Below are positions 1-12,117 of a stretch of 64,000 bases of DNA, in pieces. Within the stretch, counting starts at the first letter, position 1, and each line of letters starts with the position of its first letter. The translations under genes were made by a program, and so were the position numbers. The notes under the pieces are model-generated. The model searched no databases, had not been told where the DNA came from, and saw only the letters and a list, made by a program, of their open reading frames with translations. The stretch is from assembly GCA_964019055.1 (NCBI GenBank), contig OZ025208.1:4290453-4354452 (forward strand), in the 5' to 3' direction. This DNA comes from Anthopleura xanthogrammica. Taxonomy: Eukaryota > Cnidaria > Anthozoa > Actiniaria > Actiniidae.

Positions 1-1440
1 AATATTACATGACCCAAAATACATTTCGGTCTTGGAATGCACTATTCAGTATGAAGTATTCAGTATTCAACGTTTTTTTGAAATACCTGCATGTATATAG
101 TGGATATATATTTATACGCTTGTCTGTTCAACAAATTGATACCTTAAGGTGGCTCATAGAGTTTTGAGGTAATGGTAAACAACAAGAAACAGCACTCTGA
201 AACTAATTACAGACTAACACATTGATACCTGTTAGTTCATAAGTTCATAAGGATTTATTGTTTATGAAACTGCATAACCACAGTGCACTACATCAGATAT
301 GAAGAAGGCCTTTTTTTTCATTACAAAATAAAAACTCTGGTTTTCTATGGTGAATTTTTTTAAACTTTCGTAAAATCTAAGTTTATTAAGTTATCTTTTG
401 TATGACAGAAAATTAAAAAAATTGGTACTGCAGAATGTAAAATAATGCAAAATTTTGATTTTGCTGAATATTTTTTTCCATACCGTACCAAATTCATTTA
501 TATCTTGCCAATCACTTCAGATATGTATGATAAAAAATCTCTACAATTAACGCCTCTTTACTTAATTCCGACCCTAGTTTTTAATTCCGGCCTATCGTTA
601 TTTGACCTTTCTATTATGCTTTCTCGGGTAGCCGACCTAATCACTAGGTGTTATAGTTCAAGTGCCCAAATGATTAGGGGAGTTCAGATTTGGATTAGTG
701 TAAAAGGCCTAACGATTAGGCCATGCCATTGCGAACACCTTACGAGTAGGTCTTTTGGCTTAAAAGCCCCAATGATTAGGGTAGATATATATCAGTGATA
801 CGTGACAAATGCAAGTCTTATCAGAGTTGAATTGTCTACGGTATCTAGTATCTACGTCATTTCTCAAACCTTTAGTAAACTCCATTTTGTAGATTTTCTT
901 TTTCGCTTATAGGAACTTAAAAATGTGTGACTACATCAACGCTATTTTTTACCTTTACATTTATAAATGTTTTAAGCAAGATTTCTTTTTGGCGCCAAAG
1001 TCGTAGTTGATATAACCCAGTGTGATCGAATAGCATCTCCTATTGGAACATTCCTTTTGTGGCTATTCCTTCTTAGATAAAACTCATAGTTAGGTTATAA
1101 ATACGAAAAAAAATATAACGTGTTCATAGAAAACCGATCGCCGGACCGATCGTTGTTGGCTATCGTCAGACCGGCCATCGTGGTGCCATTCCTCTCGATC
1201 CGGCCTTGATATAGGGCGATTTCAGTGTTTCTTTGAAAATATTCGTTAAAAACTTTATCATCTAAACCGCTAGTAATATGTTAGTCAGAATCACTGGTTC
1301 CAGACTTTCTACCATACCAAATCACTAGCACAGCTAGTAGTAAGTGAAGATTAAACAGATAAGCCATTTGTCTTGAAAAGAACACGGATGCCGTCAGTTA
1401 ACACTTAATTAACTAACGGTGTTGCACATTACCAAAGATA
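1..1440. other. No gene seen
   Basis: AT-rich sequence without a coherent reading frame. Around 650-790 the short string AATGATTAGG and close variants recur several times, which accounts for the small open frame there. It may be the 3' side of the HARBI1-like element at 1762-2635, but no matching exon was found. Confidence 0.5.
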
Positions 1441-1444
1441 ATAT

Positions 1445-1678
1445 CTCTGTCCGTAAGCCGCCCTAACGAATAGGGCTCTTTTACTGAGAACAGCGACTTA
1501 GCTAAGAGATCGTTTTAGCGTGTTTGATATCCTCTGTCCGTAAGCCCTAACGAATAGGGCTCTTTTACTGAGAACAGCGACTTGGCTCAGTAAGAGATCG
1601 TTTTAGCGTGTTTGATATCCTCTGTCCGTAAGCCCTAAAGAATAGGGCTCTTTTACTGAGAACAGCGACTTGGCTAAG
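1445..1678. repeat. Tandem repeat, period 87-88 bp, about 2.7 copies
   Basis: Copies start at 1445, 1532 and 1620 with the string CTCTGTCCGTAAGCC. Each carries the near-palindrome CCCTAACGAATAGGG followed by CTCTTTTACTGAGAACAGCGACTT. The third copy is truncated. Copies differ by a few substitutions and short indels, so the duplication is fairly recent. Confidence 0.9.
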
Positions 1679-1761
1679 ATTCCTAATATTTAGTGTGAAT
1701 GTGTATAAAATCAAAGTCTTGTAAACAATAAGACATTTTATTTAATTGTTTACATAATTAC

Positions 1762-2635
1762 CTTTCATCAGAGCTTTCCAAAAATCTGTGTTTCTCAAAA
1801 CACCACCATCACTGATTCTTCCCTGGCACCCTACATCGACAAAAATGAATTTATAATCTGCGTCGGCGATGGCCATCAGCACGATGCTGTAATAACCTTT
1901 GTAATTGTAAAATTCCGACCCACTATGTTTTGGATGGAGGATTCTTATGTGCTTGCCATCAGCTGCTCCAATACAGTGAGGTAGCTGCCACCTATCTTCA
2001 AAAAGTCTGGAGATGGAAAGCCATTCCTCTGGTGTACTCGCACATCTAAGGTGATCATCTTTCAAAACGTCAAAAATGGCCTGGCACACTTCAGGGACAA
2101 TCATTGAAATAGTGGAGGCACTAATTCTGAACTGGTATTGCAGACTTGAGAATGACTCTCCCGTCGCTAAAAACCTTAGCGTTACTGCCAGCCGTTCGGC
2201 AGGAGGTATTGGCTGTCGCATGTTGGTAGATTTTCGTGCAACAATTGGCGTAACTTTTTCAAGCAGTTCCCTTCGTGTTGAAATATTTGATATTCAATAT
2301 AATTCAATATAATTGTGATTGGCATTTTTCAGTACTCAGATTAATGCCAGCAATGGAAGTAATCAGTGAGAAACGTGACAGAGAAAAGGATAAGTAAAGT
2401 ATTTATATATTTAATAAGCTTACCTCAAATGTTGGCGTATCCATACGCAAGTATCTCCTGTAATTTTCCTCATCTTCCACCCTCAACTCTTGTAAAATCT
2501 CTCTAAAAACCCCATGCTCACTTCTTCGTCTTAACCATTCTTTCTCTCGGACTGATTTTGCCCGGCGTTTTTTTTTTTTCGTCTGCAGATAACGCTAGCT
2601 GCCATCCCGACCATAATCTTGTTATGGTCCGCCAT
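1762..2635 (-). pseudogene. HARBI1-like (PIF/Harbinger, DDE_Tnp_4) transposase, broken and lacking its 3' exon
   Basis: A transposase-derived nuclease of the HARBI1 type. Exon 1 (2424-2635) starts with MADHNK and, after a frameshift in a 12-base homopolymer at 2568-2579, continues as KEWLRRRSEHGVFREILQEL. It ends at a GTAAGC donor. Exon 2 (about 1762-2275) reads ELLEKVTPIVARKSTNMRQP, then PIPPAERLAVTLRFLATGES, then the first catalytic Asp in GAADGKHI, and ends at a GTAATT donor at 1761. The exon 1-exon 2 join is out of frame by one base with the best acceptor. The C-terminal part with the remaining catalytic acids is not in the window. Known of the family: about 350-400 residues, normally paired with a Myb-like protein, which is not seen here. 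Confidence 0.85.
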
Positions 2636-2819
2636 TTCGTTTGTTGCTATTTCCAGTCTCCCAGAGGCAAAAATGAGCGAGTTGCTCGCGATTTCGCAAA
2701 ATCGTACACAACAGTTGTGAGCAAGTTGTAGGGTTGATTTACACGACAAAATTCGTGTTGTAAGCGTGGCGTAAGCAGATTGCATGCGACAGTTGTAAGC
2801 AAAAGTTGTGCCGTGTAAA

Positions 2820-3979
2820 TCGGCCTTTAGACTTTACTGTCTTGCAGAGAGATCCATCAACTTACGCCAATGACCATGGAACAGGGCCAAGCGAGTGGGT
2901 GAACACTTCTCATAGATCCATCTTTCTTGTCTGCGCAGCAACAAGATGTGCAAAGAGGTTCCTATCAGCTTTAAGCATGACTTCTTTCCCTCTTATATTG
3001 ACAGATGAAAGCGACAGGGATGCAAAAGTGGATAACTTTAGCCGGGTTATCGGGTCATAGAAAGGAATTTCAGCTTTTACCAGTCTCAGTTTGATAAAGG
3101 ACTTCATTGCTTCATTTCCTTTATCATATGCCATTAATAGGTCGTGTTCCAGCTTCTTTATGGCAATCTTTCCTGAAGCGAGTTGGCAAATTTCATCGGT
3201 GTCTAAAGGGAGAAATGGATTCCTCCAATTTGTTAGAGTTGCTTGGACCTTTTGCACATCTTTTTCATCAACAGACATCCTCTCTTTCCCCTTCTCCTTT
3301 ATTGTGCGATCTCCATCTGTCATAGACATTCCAGCCATTTCACGACAAGTTACAGTGATTGCTGCCAATCATGCGAGGTCAGAAGCCATCTTTGTACAGC
3401 TCCTCTGTTTAAACTAAATCCTACGATGCCACCATTTGATTTAGTATCTCTGTTAACAGTCTGTTCAATGGTCTGATCGACGGCCACTTGGCTGAAAGCG
3501 TTGCTGGAATGCTGGACGCTGGACCACGAACTCACCTTCCTTAAAAGCTTCGTAGACAGAAGGATGAGAGTCTTCCAGTGTCATCATGTCACATAAGTAG
3601 ATTGGCAGATACCTTGAGTAGTTAGTACGGTCATAGGCGAACATCCACGGGAGCATGTCACGAACACAAGCGAGATGCAAGTCCCAGTCACCTTCTCTGG
3701 TTGCCCTTATAAAGAGCAAAAGAACCATTTCAATGTATGACTGCCAATATGTACTCATCTTACTGGTTGACTGCTTCTGGAATTCATCAAATCTAATTTG
3801 CAGGTTTTCAACTTCATCAGTGTTGTACAGCTCCTGGATTGTTGACGAGGAAAGCTTGTTTCGTACTTTGACTTTTTCTGACATCACAACTTGCATGAGC
3901 GACTGTACATCAGGGTCACCTTTTGTTTCTTCGACGAAGGTCTTCCAGCTGAGCCGTAGCAAAGCCTCTAGTACCACCT
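2820..3979 (-). pseudogene. Amplified FEN1/PIN-like family, broken copy 1
   Basis: Homologous to the longer copy at 61244-63880. It begins after an acceptor at 3979 with LEALLRLSWKTFVEE, then YWQSYIEMVLLLFIRATREG, MFAYDRTNYSRYLPIYLCDM (3465-3977), then in other frames GGIVGFSLNRGAVQRWLLTS (3350-3480) and DEKDVQKVQATLTNW (2910-3368). Two frameshifts separate these pieces, and in-frame stops follow at about 2907 and near 2860 before similarity ends near 2820. The C-terminal nuclease-like part present in the other copy is missing. Function is unknown; the family is common and multi-copy in cnidarians as far as I recall, and the nuclease link rests on motifs in the longer copy. Confidence 0.75.
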
Positions 3980-4040
3980 AATTACAAATTAAACAATAAC
4001 TGCAATAATGGTGCAGCAATAACAAAAATATTAATCAAAA

Positions 4041-4560
4041 TTTCTATTGAGCATGGTCGACTGTGTAACATGGTCATCATATCTTACTTTGACCATGGTT
4101 GACTGTGTAACATGGTCGTAACAACAATGAGAACCAAATCAATTTAGAATCTTTAAAAACTGATTTTAGGGTTTGGTTCCTCATAATTTCTCATTTCAGT
4201 TCAATTGATGTATTTTTTTCCAAAAATAAACAAGATTTCTATTGACCATGGTTGAGTGTGTAACATGGTCATCGTATTATACTTTGACCATGGTTGACTG
4301 TGTAACATCGTCGTAACAATAATGAAAAGCAAATTAATTTAGAATCTTTAAAAACTGATTTTAGGGTTTGGTTCCTTATCATTTCTCATTTCAGTTCAAT
4401 TAATGTATTTTGTTCCAAAAATTAAGCAAAATTTCTATTGACCATGGTTGACTGTGTAACACGATCATCAACCATGGTCAGCCATCATGGTCACACCAAG
4501 ATCAAAACATGGTTGAACATGGTTGACAGTGAAAAACCAAGGTATCATGGTCATCCTGAC
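4041..4560. repeat. Tandem repeat, period about 195 bp, with CCATGGTTGA motifs
   Basis: Units start at 4041, 4236 and 4432 with TTTCTATTGA(C/G)CATGGT. Within each unit the motif ACCATGGTTGACTGTGTAAC occurs twice, partly as self-complementary CCATGG. The third unit breaks off into shorter scattered copies of the motif up to about 4560. There is no reading frame across it. Confidence 0.85.
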
Positions 4561-5195
4561 GCAGGGGCTACCATTATGTCTAACATCCTTACCTTTATAT
4601 AAGAGAAGTTCTTTTTACTTATATATCCAAAAAGAAAGTTTTATTCGTTTTAACAACCAGAGAAATTAGTACAGTTAATGCTTGAAAAGCGGTTGCTGTT
4701 CAATTCTTACTTCCCGCAAATACTCGCAGGCTCATTCGTTCAACTGCTCGCTTTGATCAACAGATTGTTGTGTTTTTGTTGCAAAATACAGGGTAAAAAT
4801 GAACAGATTCGGAAAACAAGATCACATATTGTTGGTTAAGGGGAAAGGATGGCACCAAGATTTAACATAACCTTCGAGTAGAAAGCCCTTCTACAAAACC
4901 TTCTACAATCCCTTGATCAAGTGAAGAAATATTCTTTCACCATGGTCAGGAGTATATATATGTTCTCCATTGGGAGGAAGTTATAAGTAAGTGAACAAGA
5001 AGTCATGCAAGTCTTCAAGGACATATATATTATATCCATGTATGCATGGGCACATGCTACTAGCTATAGCTAGCTAGTCATTACTGAATTGATGTGCTGA
5101 GACACTTGATCAATGAATGCTTAATTTTAGATAGTAAAGATACATAATTACTGCATACCAAGGTGTATCACGTTCGTTCAGAGAAGCTACTTATT
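4561..5195. other. No gene seen
   Basis: AT-rich sequence with no supported reading frame or inverted-repeat element. Confidence 0.4.
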
Positions 5196-5199
5196 TCAC

Positions 5200-5515
5200 A
5201 TGCATATCATGCTAAGTATTTTTCACATGCATGTGCAATTTGTGAAAATTATATTACTTGCCGTGTTCACATATTACATGCCGTTTCACATATGTTTTTT
5301 TTTCACATGCATGTGAAATTTTTGGGCGAATTTCACATGCAATTTTCACATGGTGTTGATGGTGTTGGGTTTTTCACATGCTTGTGAATTTTTGATAAAT
5401 TTCACATGCAGATTTCACATGCAGATTTCACATGCAGATTTCACATGGTATTTCACATGATATATTTTTTCACATGCCTTTCACATACTTTTCACACTTA
5501 TTTCACACAATCCCT
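5200..5515. repeat. Cluster of TTTCACATGC repeats
   Basis: The decamer TTTCACATGC and close variants (TTCACATGCATGTGAAAT, TTTCACATGG, TTTCACATAC) occur well over ten times in 300 bp with irregular spacing. ACATGCATGT is self-complementary, so several copies form short palindromes. The open frame running through it is a consequence of the repeat and continues by chance into the Helitron fragment. Confidence 0.8.
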
Positions 5516-5519
5516 CCCA

Positions 5520-6960
5520 ACAGTGCATGGTATAAACATAGTGTAATAAATGCTGACAAACTGAAAAAGTCAAATCCTGATATCATCAAATACCTATGTG
5601 AAACGAAAAGCATTGATGACAAAGAGTGGGTTTGTAGAACATGTTATAATCATTTAACCAAAAGCAGAATTCCAGTATGTGCAGTAGCTAATGGTATGAA
5701 GTTTCCAGAAAAAGCAGATTTTTTTAATCTTAATGAATTGGAGTGTAGGTTATTGGCACCAAGAATTGCATTCCAAAAATTGATGCAAGCACTAAAACTG
5801 TCAGTATGTTACCACGGTTACAAAGTCAGGCTGGCACAATCAAAATAAACTTAAAAAGGAAGTTGAAGTATGAGTTCAGCTTTGCCATTAAATGTAAGAG
5901 CATTCAAGGTTATTGAAGCAGCAAATCGGCTTGTTAATAATAGCAGCTTTTTATAGAAGTGAAGGTATAGTCCTTGATACTGACTGCATCAATAAGTACA
6001 ACATAGAAAATGCACAAAATGAAAGTGACAGCGATGATATAATAAGTTCACAGGCTCACTTGATTGTCGAAAACAACTCTCATGATATTGATTCTCAAGA
6101 AATAAGAAATGTAGATGAATGGAGTGAAAATGAAGCAGAAATACCTGCAGGTGTTACTGATACCATGTTAACCTGAACTGAGTTTGTAGAGGATAATGAA
6201 CGACAGCATATTCTGAATGTTGCCCCAGCTGAAGGCAATAGACCACTAAGTGTATTCAGGGATAAATATTCAGAGGAACTGGCATACCCTGGGATATTCT
6301 TTGGTCAAGCAAGACCAGAAAACAAGCAAAGATTAGTTAAGGTCAACTACAGTGATATACTTATAACTAAGAAGGTCAGATAGACGAGCTGCCATGTGTG
6401 TAGAAAACATCTTCTTTAAAGCAAAGAAGTTGCAAATGAAAATTCTATTAGATACGTCAAATATTGCCCTTAGAAAGTGCAAGGGCAACAACAGAAATAT
6501 TAGTGCTGGACAGTTAAAACAAGAAGGTCCATTAGACAAATTAATTCGTCTAGATGAGGGATACAAATTCCTAAATGCATTACGTGGGTCCCCTCAATAT
6601 TTCGAAAAAGCCAAAAAAGACTTGTTTGCAATGATAAGACAATTAGGACCTGCTACACGTTTTTGTAGTTTTTCATCAGCTGAGACACAGTGGTTGCACT
6701 TACTTAGAGTACTAGGTCAACTTATAGATCATAAGCAATATAATGATGAACATCGAGGAAACCTTAGTTGGGAAGATAAGTGTCGTTTGATACAAAGTGA
6801 CCCTGTAACATGTGCCAGGCATTTTGACTATCAAGTGAATCAATTTCTGACAAGCTTTCTTCTAAATCCTGCTCAACCTTTAGGGAAAATATCTGATTGG
6901 TTCTACCGTGTAGAATATCAACAAAGAGGGTCACCTCACATACACATGCTAATATGGCTG
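5520..6960 (+). pseudogene. Helitron Rep/helicase, N-terminal half, frameshifted
   Basis: Rolling-circle transposon protein. The first part (5520-5810) carries WVCRTCYNHLTKSRIPVCA followed by NLNELECRLLAPRI, matching the cysteine-bearing domain that precedes Helitron_like_N. Later pieces read FVEDNERQHILNVAPAEGNR (6183 onward), FRDKYSEELAYPGIFFGQAR, and CVENIFFKAKKLQMKILLDT (6394 onward). The Helitron_like_N core includes GSPQYFEKAKKDLFAMIRQL and ends with the HUH motif in EYQQRGSPHIHMLIW (about 6915-6957). Several frameshifts and stops (near 5848, 5910, 6174, 6380) break it. Similarity stops at 6960, so the tyrosine region and the PIF1 helicase are absent. A separate Helitron C-terminal fragment lies at 18140-18975. 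Confidence 0.9.
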
Positions 6961-7253
6961 GCGTATTTTTACAAACTTTCTTCTTGGCACTTATATTTAG
7001 CCTCATAAAACCCTCGTTATCTTGTGGTCAGTTGAAGATCAAATTTTAGACGAAATTTAGACTCCAATATCTCTGCTGGTACTTAACGAATCGAAAAAAG
7101 AGCTACATCACCTTAAAGAACAACTATTCTAGTGTCCTTAGAACAAATCTGAACTTCTACAAATAAAACGCCAACCCGCGGGCGAATTTTATTGGAGGTG
7201 TTCGAGCACGAAATGCGACTAACTAATTTGAAGCGCCGTCAGCAATATGCAAA

Positions 7254-8452
7254 TTTACGGTTCACGGAAAGACACAAAAATCCCGATGTACTGAATTTTA
7301 GCATGACGTCACGATCATTGCGCGCCCGCGATTCAGGCAGTGGTAAACAAATTAGTATCCATAGCAACTAATTAAAAGCGGCCGGCCGACGATGAGCTGC
7401 GAAATTGTTTACCAAAATAAAGTGAAAAAATTGCTTGTTGTTTTTAACTTTGAATGGGATTTTTCTAATTATTTAGCTCAAATATCTACTTATATGAATG
7501 CCAAGGCCAAAGAAAAGGCCTCATCAACAATTTAATTCCAGCAATCAACCACCGATTCAACCAAAAACAAAGAAATTACACGAAAATCAATCTCTTACGT
7601 CCGTAAATGTTCAGTGCGATCTTTGTTGCTGTTTGACTGTTTCGGCCGAAAACCAGCAATTCAAACTTGATCTTGGCAAACAACTAGAGCTAGCAGATAC
7701 CTGGAAACTCAGCTATTAAAAAAGAGAAAGAAAAAACATCGAAATTGGAAAAAGAAGTAGTCGGACTACGAGAAGAATTACTATGCGTACGAGATAAGTA
7801 TGCAAGCAAAGTAGCAAACTTAAATTTACGAATTAGAGAGCTTAAAGATGAGGGAGAAACGTTGAAGGCCGATATCAAAAATGAAAAAAGTAAAACAGTA
7901 CAAAGAGGCCATGAACTTCGTGGGGCAAGGGCAAGACTTACACGAGAAAAAAAGAAGACAAAAAGTGATTTAGTAGAACAAATGTTAATTTTCCAAGTCC
8001 AGTCTCGTACGTTTCTTCGTCATTTCCTTCGATTTTCCGACTCGAAGCAGCTGTACAAAAATCATTATAGGATTCCAAGGGAACTCGACAGCAACTACAT
8101 TTTGCTTCCAAGACCAAGACAGGTAAATTTTAAAAATTTTTTGTTTCCTTTTTGGAAATTTTGATTTTTCCTCGCCCCAAATCTGTCTTCAAACAATACA
8201 AACGGAGCTTATCGTCGCTTCTTGACCAAATTCGAAAAATCCGAAATGATAAAAACATAGATAATATCATTAACCTGCATTCTGGTCGCTTAAACTTTAA
8301 ATATTTTTAAATACAGCATCGCCATTTCGAAAATGAAATCTCGCCATTGCCGCCATTACACAATGCACTTTTGTCCATGCGCTATTTTGACACGTTCGTG
8401 ACGTCATGCATAAATTAAAATCAAAGTAATCTGATGGTCCGTGAACCGTAAA
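7254..8452. mobile_element. Inverted-repeat element of about 1.2 kb next to the Helitron fragment
   Basis: The 15-mer TTTACGGTTCACGGA at 7254-7268 is exactly reverse-complemented at 8438-8452. Similarity continues imperfectly inward, including GCATGACGTCACGA near 7301 and its complement near 8400. No transposase is inside, so it would be non-autonomous. The 290 bp between the Helitron break (6961) and the left repeat has no recognisable content. No target duplication is obvious, so the outer limits may be wider. Confidence 0.6.
7498..8164 (+). pseudogene. Coiled-coil protein gene inside the 7254-8452 element, one frameshift
   Basis: The frame opens with MPRPKKRPHQQFNSSNQP and a short cysteine cluster (CDLCCC). 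Near 7700 the frame shifts by one base into KKEKEKTSKLEKEVVGLREE, then a long heptad-like region (LREELLCVRDKYASKVANLN and on) and RTFLRHFLRFSDSKQLYKNH. The sequence after 8124 (AGACAGGTAAATT) resembles a splice donor, so the last residues of the open frame are probably intronic. I do not recognise the family. The basic N-terminus followed by a coiled coil would fit a DNA-associated protein, but that is inference. Confidence 0.5.
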
Positions 8453-8838
8453 ATTACGAGAGAGAAAAAGGAACCCGTTCTGTTATATATTTGGTCACGA
8501 AACTGTTTTGGTAGAGTAAAATATATTTTTTAAGCTTATAAATCGTAATTGAATACAAGAATGACTCAAAATTACCATAAAACTGCTACAAGAAAAATAA
8601 ATATGTCACGCAACAGGTCAAGAATAATTGGCATATTAGCGGAAGTAACGTTTTCTAGCATTCAGTGCGTAAATACCAATACCCGATTTCCTCCTTTATG
8701 ATACAAAATACCTGAGTTCTAATATACAATATACGAATAACTGAAACAACACGTATATATACCAATCCGTCTGTTAACAGTTTTTGTTCTGCTTAGTGCT
8801 TAGTGCTAATTAGTTAAGATAACTTTGTGTAAGTACAA
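8453..8838. other. No gene seen
   Basis: AT-rich spacer; only short open frames. Confidence 0.4.
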
Positions 8839-11800
8839 CTATTCTTTTATCCCTTTCTGGTGACAGCTACAGCTTTTGACGGCTTCATTAAGTAGTTTTA
8901 AATATGGAGCCTTTGCTCTTTCTGGCTTTTTTGGAACTTGAAGTCCAAGACTCTCGCTCATGACTTGTAACATTCCAAGTTTCAGATTTTTTAAGGTGTT
9001 CTTTTCTACCAGGGTACAAATGTTGTACTGGCCATAGACAATGGGGTGTTGAAGGCCGATGGATTCCATTCCACTGTTTCTTGCCCTCGTGAAGTTAGTA
9101 TCTTCTTCAATCGCCTCAAGGTCGAATTCAGTAGCTGTTTGGTTTCTAAGCTTTGCCGCGACTCGGGAAAAATAAGCAATCTGTTTAGAACTTAAGAACT
9201 GACATTTGAAAAAGCCTTTCGTCATCAGAACCACGAACACGTCTCATATCTTGGGCTACAACATAAGCATCGACCTTTCTGCCAGTTGATTGACCGATCT
9301 CGAATTTGGCCAAGAGGTGATCGTTTTGTTTCTTGCTGAAACGGTATGCTTTCTTGGATGCTCTAAGGGCCCAACCTTGGGCAAGAGGACTAGCACTATT
9401 GTCGCCATGTTGAGATGTTTTGCTTGCTTGCAAAGTTGGTATTACACCAGCACCTTCCTCTAACGAACTCTTGTAGCCCATCTTTGCCAGATCTAAAAGT
9501 GTGTGCTTCTCCCAAGTCCTCGTACATTTGTCAGATGTCAGGTGATTTTCCAAATTACCAAGTCTCTGGAAGACATGTACACACCCATCGTGGGGACAAG
9601 TATAGACCGCTTGGCTGGTACTCTCATCACTTCCTTCAGTACTTTTCTTTGCAACCTGGTCTTTTTCATGCCGTGTCTTGCACTGTTCTTGAGAAAGGGA
9701 TTTGAAACTGCCCGATGAAAAGTTCGACTCCAAACAGTTGTACTGATTAGACTCTAAAACGAAAATGAATAAAAAAACGAATGAACGAACTAACGAATGA
9801 ATGAATGAATGAATAAGTGAATGAATGAACGAACGAACGAATGCATAAACAAATAAACGAACGAACGAACGAACGAATATGAATGAACAAACTAATGAAT
9901 GAATGGAATATTGAATGAATGATAAATTAATTTAATAAACGAACGGAAACATTTAATATACCTGCTGATGGATTTTCCGTTTTGATAACTTTCCCTTTGC
10001 CCATTCCATAGGCACGCCAGACTTTGATTTTACCGGCAGGCATGAATTCAAAGTTGTTCAGCTTACTGATACCTGGTAGTTTCTCGGTACACTCAAGTGT
10101 GTTTCCAATGGACTCCATAGAAACTACGCGCACACCATTTACACCTCCATATGACAGAAGGGCCTTTTCGAGTTGTTTTGCAGTAAGAACATCGTTTCCT
10201 TCGTTTATATAAGCACGGATGTGGCTTTTGCATGTTGCTGCCAGGCGATCTGCAGCTCCCTTGCCACCCCGGGGATCACTGAAATCAAGGCGGGCTATTT
10301 TCACTCCAGATGATTTCGCTATATTGGGGCAGGACAGGATTGTTGTCGCTGAGTGATAACAACCTGCGTTGTCTTGTCGAAAGTAGGCTTTGGTGATTTC
10401 GGAATATTCTCGCTTCAAGGCTCGAAGTACATCCTCCATTATGGTAACCACTGCTGGGCTGTCTTGGCTACATGATTGAATGATGTGTACGAAACCCTGC
10501 CACTGTAGTTTGCCATTTTGCCTTCTGTATACAACACATATGTGCCAGGAAATACCACGCTTGCCAAACCAGTCTTGCTGGGATTCTCTATACCTCTGGG
10601 GCAAGAACTTCATGGCCCAATCACTGACAATTAATACCGTCTTGTCATCAAGGAGCTCAAGAATATCGAGTCGAGCTTGATCCTGCCTTGAAGACCTCAG
10701 AATGTGGCATTTCCATGACTGAATGGCTAGTAGGGCTGATCGTACAGTTTAGTGCACTTCATCTCGCTCATCAACAGAGGGGAATTTGACAGTTTGGAAG
10801 CATCCTTCGCTGTCTTTCAAAGTTTGGTCAAGAGCTAAGCACTGCTCGCAGACAGCATCATGTTTGTGATGACATTTCTCCTTAAAGTCAGTATCGCCAC
10901 TGTCACTAAGGGAAAAGACTAAACAGTGATCTGCAACTTCATCAGCATTATCAAGATGTACCTGTGGAAAAAATTAACAAACAAATTGTGATGAATCCTG
11001 TGTAAACTGTAATTAATAATGTTGATGTACCTTATAATCTCCTTTCAAGTAAAGTCTGGCTGCCTTTAGGTTCTCTGTTATTTTTACTTCCCATTCTCTG
11101 TCAGCAACACCATGTTCAAGAAGCTTGGGAACAAGCGCCAATAGCTCGTCAAACGCACGCGATCCATCTGCAGCAAAGTAATTGAGGCCTTGAAGTGATT
11201 TCCTGACTGAAGCACCGCACCACACAGTATACGAAACATTGTACTCTCGCTAAAGGGATGAAAATTTGTTTCTTCGCAGTATCTACTATACTGTTGTACA
11301 ATGCGTTGTGGTATCATTGTGCGTATCACGTTAGGTACTTCTAAGATTTTGCCAGATGAGAGCTTGAGGCGCTTTTGGCCAAAAGGAAGGTCTTGAACCA
11401 AATGCGGGCTGGTTATAAATGATAAGAAGTGATCGAGTTGTTTTGGATCCATTCTGATGCGATCAGACGTTTGAACTTCCACTGGAGCACCACGACCAAA
11501 CTGTAGACGATGTAGATTTGCTGCTGTGTACCTGTACTTTGTAAGACCAGGAATGAAGGATGATATCACAGCATAGCTTGCATCTAAGCATCTAAATAAC
11601 GTTGATCAGCCATTGTAACTTCATTTACACCAAGAAGCCTATTAATTGTGGAAGATGACGATACAGCCTGCCAAATCGGTCCAGCATCTTCAGGAGAGAT
11701 AGTTTGGACAACAGCAGCTACGATTTCAGCACCCCTCTTCGTATATCATTCCCTCGTTTTCTCACTACTTTCATCCCAGCTCATCCATCGTCTTTTTATG

Positions 11801-12090
11801 GGTGGAATATTTGAAACAACTAAAAATTCGTTCAACTTTTCTAGTGTTTTATTATGATGACGTCGAAGCACTCCTTCACTACTGTTCGTAGATCCAGTAC
11901 TTGCAGTGTCAGGGCTGAGAAAGGTGTCATCATAAACTTTTGTGGCTGGACTAGCTTCATTGCTAGATGCGCTGCTCGTAGTGTCTGGACTAGGAGAGTT
12001 TTCTTCTTGAATAATTAATTGGCTAAGAGACTGAATAACTCCATCGTAGGAGAGGATATCGCTTTCTTCCTCACTAAGAGGTTTACATCC
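8839..12090 (-). pseudogene. Multi-exon member of an amplified family with a C2H2 finger and a DWAMKF motif
   Basis: One decayed gene read from 12090 down to 8839. Exon 1 (about 11580-12090) begins GCKPLSEEESDILSYDGVIQ, carries an in-frame TGA near 11745, and includes PEDAGPIWQAVSSSSTINRL. The frame continues after an 8-bp duplication (TTAGATGC twice, near 11585) as SYAVISSFIPGLTKYRYT and EVPNVIRTMIPQRIVQQYSR. A frameshift near 11225 precedes SVRKSLQGLNYFAADGSRAF. The next exon (9962 to about 10965) holds TVLIVSDWAMKFLPQRYRES, FRQDNAGCYHSATTI and DFSDPRGGKGAADRLAATCK, with a TAA at 10749-10751. The last exon (8839-9753) holds the zinc finger CPHDGCVHVFQRLGNLENHL and a frameshift near 9210. 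The spaced acids (DWAMKF, QDNAGCYH, DFSDP) suggest an RNase H/DDE-like core, but that is my inference. Confidence 0.75.
9770..9945. repeat. GAAC/GAAT tetranucleotide microsatellite in an intron
   Basis: Runs of GAAC, GAAT and GAAA-type tetramers with interruptions. They fill the intron between the acceptor at 9754-9755 and the donor at 9960-9961 of the minus-strand gene above. Confidence 0.9.
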
Positions 12091-12117
12091 CTAAATGAAT
12101 AAAAATGACTTAAAGTT

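Noticed and set aside
445..798. 117-codon open frame near the left edge
   Set aside because: Composition follows the local AATGATTAGG repeats; no domain or homologous pattern.
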